Shown here piece by piece: positions 1-5,459 of a stretch of 5,459 nucleotides of DNA. Each line of letters opens with the position of its first letter. Positions within the stretch are counted from its first letter, which is position 1. A program made the position numbers and the translations under genes. A model generated the notes under the pieces. It was given only the letters and a program-made list of their open reading frames with translations, had not been told where the DNA came from and searched no databases. Source of the stretch: an uncultured Cloacibacillus sp. (GTDB lineage Bacteria; Synergistota; Synergistia; Synergistales; Synergistaceae); NCBI GenBank assembly GCA_900544635.1, contig UQVV01000135.1, positions 1 to 5,459 of the forward strand, given 5' to 3'.

Positions 1-1
1 C

Positions 2-1366
2 GAGGACTGCCCGCTTATACTTGCGGGAGGGCCCGGCGCTCTGACGCCCGAGCCGCTCGCGCCCTTCGTCGACGCCTTCCTCGTCGGCGACGGCGAGGCG
101 CTCATACCCGACGTGCTCGAAGCTCTGCGCGGTACGAAGGGCGCAAAGCGCGCGGACAAACTCGCGGCGCTCGCGAAAATCGAGGGCGTCTACGTGCCGC
201 AGTGCTTTGACGGCAAGACCGTGCGCCGCAGGATAATCGAGAACCTCGACGAAAATTTCTACCACACTTCGATGATAGTGCCGAACACCGGCATAGTACA
301 CGACCGCGTCGCGGTGCAGGTTTTCAAGGGCTGCACGCGCGGCTGCCGCTTCTGTCAGGCCGGAATGATAGACCGTCCCGTGCGCGAGCGCTCCGCGGCC
401 TCCGTCTGCGAACAGGTCAAGACGCTGCTCGACAAGACCGGCTGGGAGGAGGTCGGCCTGCTCTCGCTCGCGACCTGCGACTGGAGCGGAATCACGGAGT
501 CGTTCGAGCGCTTCGCGCCGATGCTGGCGGACAACCAGATAAAGCTCTCGCTGCCGAGCCTGCGCGTCGACGCATTCTCGGTCGGCCTCGCCGCGGGGCT
601 TGAGACGATGCGCAAGGGCGGCCTGACCTTCGCGCCCGAGGCCGGGACGCAGCGTCTGCGCGACGTGATAAACAAGGGCGTCACAGACGAGGCGATAGAC
701 GCGGCGTTTGAAGCGACCTTCGAGCACGGATGGGACCGCGTGAAGCTCTACTTCATGATGGGGCTGCCGACGGAGACGCAGGAGGATCTGGCCGGAATAC
801 ATGAAATCTGCAACCGCGCCGTCGCCGCGGCGAAGCGCCATAAAAAGCGCGGCGACGTGAGCGCCTCGGTCGCGGGCTTCGTGCCGAAGGGACACACGCC
901 CTTCCAGTGGGAAGCGCAGCTTTCGCGCGAGGAGCTGCGCGAGCGCGGCCGCTGGCTCAAGAGCAGCCTGCGCAACAGGAAGGTTACGCTCGCCTACCAC
1001 GAGCCGGAGCAGACCTTCCTCGAAGGCGTCTTCGCGCGCGGCGACGCGCGTCTCGCGGACGCGATAGAGGAGGCGTGGCGCCGCGGCGCGCGCTTCGACG
1101 GATGGAGCGAGTTCTTCGACTTCGAACGCTGGGAAAAAGTTTTCAACGACCTTGAAATAGACGCGGCGGCCTACACGGGGGCGAGATGCCTCGACGCGAA
1201 GCTGCCGTGGGACCATATAGACTGCGGAGTATCGAAGGAATATCTCATGCGCGAGCGCGCGAAGGCGCTCGCCGCTGAAACCACGCGCGACTGCCGCCTC
1301 GGCTGTAACGGCTGCGGCTGGCAGGGGCGCGCGAACGTCGGGAGGTGCGCGCGTGAGCAGGATTAG
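2..1366 (+). CDS. TIGR03960-type B12-binding/radical SAM protein, 5'-truncated by window
   Basis: Open from the window start to TAG at 1364-1366 (454 residues visible). The family usually has about 600 residues, so roughly 150 N-terminal residues lie upstream. Residues 1-40 (PLILAGGPGALTPEPLAP, then FLVGDGEALIP) look like the end of the B12-binding-like domain. The radical SAM core follows: CX3CX2C cluster motif at C111, C115, C118 (GCTRGCRFCQAGM), LTFAPEAGTQRLRD near 208-221, YFMMGLPTE near 250-258, then VPKGHTPFQWE near 294-304. The C-terminal part has the family-like PWDHIDCGVSKEYL and ends in a cysteine cluster (C431, C435, C438, C449). The cysteines of the core should bind a 4Fe-4S cluster that cleaves S-adenosylmethionine. 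The substrate is unknown to me. An internal GTG at 113 is not the start, since homology continues upstream of it. It overlaps the next gene by 14 bases, which supports joint function. Family call is firm; biochemical role is not. Confidence 0.93.
   Translation, partial: EDCPLILAGGPGALTPEPLAPFVDAFLVGDGEALIPDVLEALRGTKGAKRADKLAALAKIEGVYVPQCFDGKTVRRRIIENLDENFYHTSMIVPNTGIVHDRVAVQVFKGCTRGCRFCQAGMIDRPVRERSAASVCEQVKTLLDKTGWEEVGLLSLATCDWSGITESFERFAPMLADNQIKLSLPSLRVDAFSVGLAAGLETMRKGGLTFAPEAGTQRLRDVINKGVTDEAIDAAFEATFEHGWDRVKLYFMMGLPTETQEDLAGIHEICNRAVAAAKRHKKRGDVSASVAGFVPKGHTPFQWEAQLSREELRERGRWLKSSLRNRKVTLAYHEPEQTFLEGVFARGDARLADAIEEAWRRGARFDGWSEFFDFERWEKVFNDLEIDAAAYTGARCLDAKLPWDHIDCGVSKEYLMRERAKALAAETTRDCRLGCNGCGWQGRANVGRCAREQD
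1340..1346 (+). promoter_or_regulatory. Shine-Dalgarno site for the DUF2344 gene
   Basis: GGGAGGT lies six bases before the GTG at 1353 and inside the last codons of the radical SAM gene. It decides the GTG start, because no ATG in this frame precedes the conserved N-terminus. Ribosomes finishing the upstream gene would pass straight over it, so translational coupling is likely (inference). Confidence 0.8.
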
Positions 1367-1955
1367 GATTTTATTCGAGAAGCGCGGGCTCTTCGTATTC
1401 GTCAACCACATGGATCTGCCCGTGGTGTTTTCGCGCGCGGCGCGCCGCGCCGGCCTCGTTCAGGAATTTACGCAGGGCTTCTCGCCTCACCCGAGGATAA
1501 GCCTCGCGCCGCCGCTTGCGATAGGCGTCGAGGGGCTCGCCGAGCCCGCGGATTTCTGGTTCGAGCAGTGGGATTCGGAAGCTGCCCGCAGGTGGAGCGA
1601 AGCTCTGCCCGGCGGGTTGAAAATATTGAAATGGGCGGAAGTCGACGGCGTGAGCCTTGCGAAGCTCGCGGAGGCGGCGCTTTACCGCGTGCGCGGCGCG
1701 TCGGCTCCCTTCGGCGAAAGGGAGGCCGCGGCGCTGGCGGAGGAGGCCGGGCGCATAAACGCGCTTCTTGACTGCCGCGTCGAGGAGGGCTCCGTGCTTA
1801 TCGCGGTGCGCGACCTCGAACACTGCGGCGCGGGGCTCTTCGTCAAGGCGCTCGCGGCGGCGGGGCTCTGCTCCGGCTGGGGCGGCCTGCGCATGGAGCG
1901 GCTCGCCGTCGGCGGATGGGACGAAGAAAAACGTTCCGTCGTCCCGCTCGTTTAG
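1353..1955 (+). CDS. TIGR03936/DUF2344 radical SAM-linked protein
   Basis: A 200-residue protein starting with GTG and ending at TAG 1953-1955. The N-terminus matches the family pattern: MSRIRILFEKRGLFVFVNHMD corresponds to the usual 'RIRY-KTG-RFLSHLDL' opening, followed by RAARRAGL (29-35) and QGFSPHPRIS with LAPPLAIGVE (41-60), the most conserved block. The remainder (about 75-200) is less conserved and Ala/Glu/Leu-rich. It has no signal peptide or membrane segment, so it should be cytosolic. In many bacteria this domain is encoded beside, or fused to the C-terminus of, a TIGR03960 radical SAM protein; here the two are separate genes with overlapping ends. That arrangement suggests it is a partner or substrate-binding subunit of that enzyme (inference). 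It is slightly shorter than the 220-240 residues I recall for the family. No catalytic motif is evident and I assign no activity. Confidence 0.9.
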   Translation: MSRIRILFEKRGLFVFVNHMDLPVVFSRAARRAGLVQEFTQGFSPHPRISLAPPLAIGVEGLAEPADFWFEQWDSEAARRWSEALPGGLKILKWAEVDGVSLAKLAEAALYRVRGASAPFGEREAAALAEEAGRINALLDCRVEEGSVLIAVRDLEHCGAGLFVKALAAAGLCSGWGGLRMERLAVGGWDEEKRSVVPLV

Positions 1956-1960
1956 GAGGT
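1954..1960 (+). promoter_or_regulatory. Shine-Dalgarno site deciding the RNase G start
   Basis: AGGAGGT is a near-perfect ribosome binding site nine bases before ATG at 1970, and it shares two bases with the stop codon of the preceding gene. It selects ATG 1970 over the in-frame ATG at 1916, which has no comparable site and would add 18 residues that do not resemble the family. Confidence 0.88.
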
Positions 1961-1969
1961 TTTTGCATC

Positions 1970-3472
1970 ATGGCCGGATGGTCGAAAAAAATAATCGCGA
2001 ACCTCATCGACCCAGAGGAGACGAGGATTGCGATAACGGACGAAAGGGGAAAGCTCTGCGACTTCTTCATAGAGCGTATGCTCGAGCACCAGCGCACGGG
2101 CGAGATATACAAGGCGCGCGTCGACAGCGTGCTGCCGGGCATGAACTCGGCGTTCCTCAACCTCGGCGACGGGCGCAACGGCTTTCTCTACCTCGACGAC
2201 GTCAAGGGCAAAGATGTGCGCCCCGGCATGGATATGCTCGTGCAGGTCGTCAAGAACGCGCGCAAGGGCAAGGGCGCGCGCGTATCGCCGCGCATATCGC
2301 TTGCGGGGCGCTACATGGTGCTGATTCCCGGCGGGCACGAGACCGGCGTCTCGAAGCGCATCGCGAGCGACGAAGAGCGCGCGCGCCTGCGCACCGTCGC
2401 GAAGGAGATACGGCCCAAGGGCTTCGGCATAATCATCAGGACCGTCGCCGAGAACTGCGACATCGAGAGCCTTCGCGGCGACGTCGAAAACCTCGTCGCC
2501 CAGTGGGGCGAGATTGAGCACAGGATGAAGCAGAACAGCGCGCCCTGCCTCATACACAAGGACATCGGCCTGCTCGAGCGCGTGCTGCGCGACGAGCTGA
2601 CGGACGAAGTGGACGAAATAGTCATCGACAGCGAGGACGAGCGCGAGAATATCGAAGCTGTAGTAAAGAAATTCTTCCATGAGAACGTCCCTGAGGTCAA
2701 CGTATGCACGGCGCGGACGCCGCTCTTTGAGCTCTACGGCCTCGAGAACCAGATAGAGGAGCTTCAGGACCGCAAGGTCTGGCTCAACTCGGGCGCATAT
2801 CTCGTCATCGACCAGACCGAGGCGCTCACCGTCATCGACGTGAACACAGGCAAGTTCATCGGTTCAAAGAACCTCAACGACACGGTGCTCAAGACGAACC
2901 TCGAAGCCGCGGTCGAGATTGCGCGCCAGCTCCGCCTTCGCGCGCTCGGCGGCATAGTCGTAGTGGACTTCATAGACATGGAGAACGAGAGCGACAACAA
3001 GGCGCTGATTCAGCAGCTTCAGGAGCTTTTCAAAAACGACCGCTGCAAGGCGCGCGTCTACGGCGTTACTGGGCTCGGCCTCGTCGAGATAACGCGCAAG
3101 CGCGCGCGCACCGACGTCCGCGCGGCGCTCATGCGCGGCTGCCCCTTCTGCGGCGGCCTCGGCGCGGTGCAGAAGGAGGAGGGCGTCGCGATGCACATCA
3201 AGCGTTTCATACGCAAGATAACGGCGTCGTCGAAGTCCGAAGCATTGCTCGTCGAGTGCTATCCCGCGGTCGCGGAGTACATCCGCGACACGTTCCTTCC
3301 CGCGTGGGAAGAGGAGTTTGAAAGGAAAATATTCATCCGCGCATGTCCCGAGACGGCGTGGAGCAAATACCGCCTCGACTGTCAGGGGCCGCTCTCGCAG
3401 GTGGAGCACCGCATAAGCGTCCTCCAGAAGAGAGAGGGACGGAACGTTGTATATAGATCGCCTTCAGCTTAA
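1970..3472 (+). CDS. rng: Ribonuclease E/G family endoribonuclease (RNase G-like)
   Basis: A 500-residue single-strand-specific endoribonuclease expected to act in the cytosol in rRNA/tRNA maturation and mRNA decay, preferring RNA with a 5' monophosphate. Visible order: N-terminal RNase H-like part (MAGWSKKIIANL onward), S1 RNA-binding domain at about 40-115 (EIYKARVDSVLPGMNSAFLN), 5'-end sensor region with R157-T158 in GIIIRT, then the DNase I-like catalytic region. The metal-binding residues are D290 and N292 in VIDVNTG and D333 in VVDFIDM; C391 and C394 form the CPxC zinc-link (CPFCGG). The spacings 290-333-391-394 equal those of E. coli RNase E residues D303, D346, C404 and C407, so the active site looks complete. 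The long disordered degradosome scaffold of RNase E is absent, so size favours RNase G. It sits 14 bases after the DUF2344 gene and its end overlaps smc by 26 bases. In some bacteria this family is also named CafA. Confidence 0.95.
   Translation: MAGWSKKIIANLIDPEETRIAITDERGKLCDFFIERMLEHQRTGEIYKARVDSVLPGMNSAFLNLGDGRNGFLYLDDVKGKDVRPGMDMLVQVVKNARKGKGARVSPRISLAGRYMVLIPGGHETGVSKRIASDEERARLRTVAKEIRPKGFGIIIRTVAENCDIESLRGDVENLVAQWGEIEHRMKQNSAPCLIHKDIGLLERVLRDELTDEVDEIVIDSEDERENIEAVVKKFFHENVPEVNVCTARTPLFELYGLENQIEELQDRKVWLNSGAYLVIDQTEALTVIDVNTGKFIGSKNLNDTVLKTNLEAAVEIARQLRLRALGGIVVVDFIDMENESDNKALIQQLQELFKNDRCKARVYGVTGLGLVEITRKRARTDVRAALMRGCPFCGGLGAVQKEEGVAMHIKRFIRKITASSKSEALLVECYPAVAEYIRDTFLPAWEEEFERKIFIRACPETAWSKYRLDCQGPLSQVEHRISVLQKREGRNVVYRSPSA
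3434..3439 (+). promoter_or_regulatory. Shine-Dalgarno-like site for smc
   Basis: GAGGGA lies seven bases before TTG 3447, within the end of the RNase gene. It is a weaker match than the sites of the two preceding genes. With a TTG start, this points to modest initiation or to dependence on ribosomes arriving from the RNase gene (inference). Confidence 0.6.
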
Positions 3473-5459
3473 AGGCTTCAAAAGCTTCGGCGGCACGCAC
3501 GAACTTATACTCTCCCCGGGCTTCACGGCGATTGTCGGGCCGAACGGCAGCGGCAAGAGCAACCTGCTCGACGCGCTGCGCTGGTCGCTCGGCGACAGCA
3601 CGGCGTCGCGGCTGCGCGTGAACCGGCAGAGCGGCCTGCTGTTCCTCGGTTCGCAGAGCCGCGAGGCGGCGAAGGAGGCCGAGGTCTCGCTGCGGCTGCG
3701 CGAGGGCGACAAAATCTGTACGATTAAGCGCCGTGTCACGGCGCCGGACGGGACGACGAGCCTCTTCGTCGACAACGAGCGCAAGACCCTGACCGAGCTC
3801 GACGAGGTAAAGCGAAGCTGGAAGCTCGAGGGCGACCGCTTCGCCTTCATCGGGCAGGGCGAGGTGCAGGAGGTCTTGAAGCAGAGTCCCTCCGAGCGGC
3901 GCATGAGGCTTGAGACGCTCTTCGGAATAGACATTTACAGGAAAAAACGCATGGACGCGCAGAACAGGCTTGAGACGGTGCGCGGCGACTACGACCAGCT
4001 GCGCAACCTCATGGGCGAGCTTTCTGCGCGGCGCGCGGAGATTGCGCCCGAGGTCGAGCGCGCGGCGCAGATGCGCGCGATACTCGACGCGATGGACGGC
4101 GACCGCCGCGGCCTCTACTGGCTGCGGCGCGCAGGATGCGAGGAGACTATCGCGCGCATCGCCGCGGAGCTCGAAGCGGCTCTGACGCAGCGCGAAGGCT
4201 CCGTCTTCTGGGCGCGCTTCTGGAAGAGCGCCGGAGCGCGCGCCGAGGACAAGCTTTCGCAGGCCTCGCGCGAACATAGCCAGCAGAAGTACGAGCTCGA
4301 ACAGAGCCGCGCGCGCTTCGACGCGCTGATAAAATCCGGCTACGCCTCCGCGGCGAACCTGCGCGGCGCGAAGGCGCGCCTCGCCGAGGCCCGCGAGGAA
4401 TACGAATCATCGAAGGAACATTACTCCGAACTTCTCGAAGAACAGAAAAAATCAATAGACGGCAACAAAAAGGCGCGCGAAGAGGTCGAAAAGGCCCGCC
4501 GCGCCGTCGAGGCCGTCGGCAAAAAATGGGACGCCTACAACGAGCGTATGGAGAAGACGCGCCGCGAGCGCGAGGAATGGAACAAGGAAAAGGCGCGCCT
4601 TGACGCGGAGCTGCAAAAAAGCCGCGCGAAGCTCGGCTTCCTCGGCCGCGACCTTCTCGAACTGCGCAATAAAAAAGAGCAGGCCCCCGACGGGCGCAAG
4701 GAGCTGGACTTTCAGGCGAAGCTGCTCGAAGCCGAACGCGAGAAGCTGAACGGCGAACAGTCGGCTCTCGTCAAGGAGCATTCCGAGCTCTACGCGCTCT
4801 GCCAGACGCTCGCCGCAGAGCTCCAGCGCGCGAAGCGCGAGGCGGGGCAGCTGCGCTCGAAGCTCAACGACGCCTCGGACGCGCTTCAGGCCGGGCTGTA
4901 CCCGGCCGCGGTCAAGCACCTGCTCTCCGCCGCGAAGCTGAAGCGGCTCGACGCAGACCCGCGCGCGGTCGTCGATGCCTTCACGGCTCCGGCCTCGCTC
5001 GCCGCGGCGCTCGAAGCCTACCTCGGCGGACGGCAGTTCCTGCTGCTCGTCGAAGACATGGAAGAGGCCGGCCGCTGCATCAATAGGCTCAAACAGAACG
5101 CCGCGGGCGTCGCTTCGTTCCTTCCGCTCGAACGCGCGCGCCCGCGCTATCCGAACAAGGCCTACCGCCTGCCGCCGCGCGGCGTGATAGGCTGGGCGAT
5201 GGACTTGATAAAGGTAGAAGAACACTGGCGGCCCGCGATAGAGCACGTCATGGGCGACCTGCTTATAGTCGAATCCTACGACGTGGGCAAGGCGCTCGTG
5301 CGCGAAGGCTTCCGCGGCCCGATAGTGACGGCGGAGGGCGACGTGTTCCAGCCCGGCGGCACAGTCAGCGGCGGACGCAGCCAGAAGAGCGGGCGCGTGC
5401 TTGAAATGAAGGCTCAGGTCGCAAAGCTCGAAGAGGAATACGCGAAGGCCGCCGCGGCA
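3447..5459 (+). CDS. smc: Chromosome segregation/condensation ATPase SMC, 3'-truncated by window
   Basis: SMC dimers with ScpA/ScpB kleisin partners compact and segregate the chromosome using ATP. The frame is open from TTG 3447 to the window end (671 residues; the family usually has about 1,150-1,200). The TTG start aligns Met1 with B. subtilis Smc without gaps: KGFKSF at 9-14, Walker A GPNGSGKSN at 31-39 with K37, and R57 at the place of the arginine finger. The Q-loop is FIGQGEVQEVL with Q137. A charged coiled coil spans about 165-480. The hinge spans about 482-645, including LEAYLGG (522-528), FLPL (558-561), ending in DVFQPGGTVSGGR (632-644) with the conserved glycine pairs. After it the return coiled coil begins. 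The C-terminal head (signature motif and Walker B) is beyond the window. The segment after R57, the block before the Q-loop and the usual 'FEEAAG' block are divergent. It overlaps the RNase gene by 26 bases, suggesting co-transcription. Rad50- or SbcC-type ATPases are excluded by the SMC hinge. Confidence 0.95.
   Translation, partial: MYIDRLQLKGFKSFGGTHELILSPGFTAIVGPNGSGKSNLLDALRWSLGDSTASRLRVNRQSGLLFLGSQSREAAKEAEVSLRLREGDKICTIKRRVTAPDGTTSLFVDNERKTLTELDEVKRSWKLEGDRFAFIGQGEVQEVLKQSPSERRMRLETLFGIDIYRKKRMDAQNRLETVRGDYDQLRNLMGELSARRAEIAPEVERAAQMRAILDAMDGDRRGLYWLRRAGCEETIARIAAELEAALTQREGSVFWARFWKSAGARAEDKLSQASREHSQQKYELEQSRARFDALIKSGYASAANLRGAKARLAEAREEYESSKEHYSELLEEQKKSIDGNKKAREEVEKARRAVEAVGKKWDAYNERMEKTRREREEWNKEKARLDAELQKSRAKLGFLGRDLLELRNKKEQAPDGRKELDFQAKLLEAEREKLNGEQSALVKEHSELYALCQTLAAELQRAKREAGQLRSKLNDASDALQAGLYPAAVKHLLSAAKLKRLDADPRAVVDAFTAPASLAAALEAYLGGRQFLLLVEDMEEAGRCINRLKQNAAGVASFLPLERARPRYPNKAYRLPPRGVIGWAMDLIKVEEHWRPAIEHVMGDLLIVESYDVGKALVREGFRGPIVTAEGDVFQPGGTVSGGRSQKSGRVLEMKAQVAKLEEEYAKAAAA

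Noticed and set aside
1916..1969. Upstream in-frame ATG that would extend RNase G by 18 residues
   Set aside because: The extension lies within the DUF2344 gene, does not resemble the family N-terminus, and the strong AGGAGGT site is placed for ATG 1970.
1768..2517. Plus-strand open frame of 249 codons overlapping DUF2344 and rng
   Set aside because: It runs out of frame across two confidently identified genes and its product is an arginine-rich low-complexity string.
3333..4277. Long minus-strand open frame (314 codons) opposite the end of rng and start of smc
   Set aside because: It is antisense to well-supported rng and smc coding sequence, has a low-complexity Ala/Arg/Leu composition and no recognisable motif. 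GC-rich codon use makes such shadows common.
4615..4677. Possible programmed -1 frameshift at AAAAAAG heptamers (4615-4621, 4671-4677)
   Set aside because: Neither heptamer is in the A AAA AAG phase required for tandem slippage, and the smc frame continues intact to hinge motifs downstream.
4452..5246. Minus-strand open frame of 264 codons opposite the smc coiled coil and hinge
   Set aside because: It mirrors the smc reading frame, is rich in Leu/Arg/Ala/Glu without domain features, and has no sensible ribosome binding site or neighbouring gene on that strand.
1..5459. Search for direct repeats, inverted repeats, terminator hairpins with U-tracts, CRISPR, tRNA and promoter boxes
   Set aside because: Short GC-rich words such as GCGCGC recur through codon use alone. 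No spaced repeat array, T-run following a stem, tRNA-like fold or convincing -35/-10 pair was found in this fully coding stretch.

Overview
The window is one tightly packed, plus-strand gene cluster from a GC-rich bacterium (above 60% G+C by eye). Nearly every base is coding. The only gap between genes is 14 bases long, and the two other junctions are overlaps. I see no RNA genes, mobile elements, repeats, CRISPR, terminators or recognisable promoters.

Layout: (1) positions 2-1366, the 3' three quarters of a radical SAM protein of the TIGR03960 type (B12-binding-like plus radical SAM), cut by the window start; (2) 1353-1955, a small TIGR03936/DUF2344 'radical SAM-linked' protein that starts with GTG inside the end of gene 1; (3) 1970-3472, an RNase E/G family endoribonuclease of RNase G size, with an intact catalytic site and zinc-link cysteines; (4) 3447 to the window end, the N-terminal half of the chromosome condensation ATPase SMC, starting with TTG inside the end of the RNase gene and running through head lobe, first coiled coil and hinge. 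The SMC frame was translated codon by codon and is open for 671 codons with no frameshift.

The genes are almost certainly one operon. Genes 1 and 2 are commonly adjacent or fused and commonly sit beside an RNase E/G gene, which suggests a link to RNA, but neither has a function I can state. RNase G matures and turns over RNA; SMC compacts and segregates the chromosome. Co-transcription of smc with this group looks like housekeeping organisation, not one pathway.

Organism: the SMC head departs from the Bacillus pattern in several signature motifs in a way that, from memory, resembles Synergistota proteins. High G+C with frequent ATA isoleucine codons and this gene order fit that idea. This is a tentative assignment. 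I found no new defence, mobile or otherwise undescribed system; the notable points are variant motifs, start sites and codon use.
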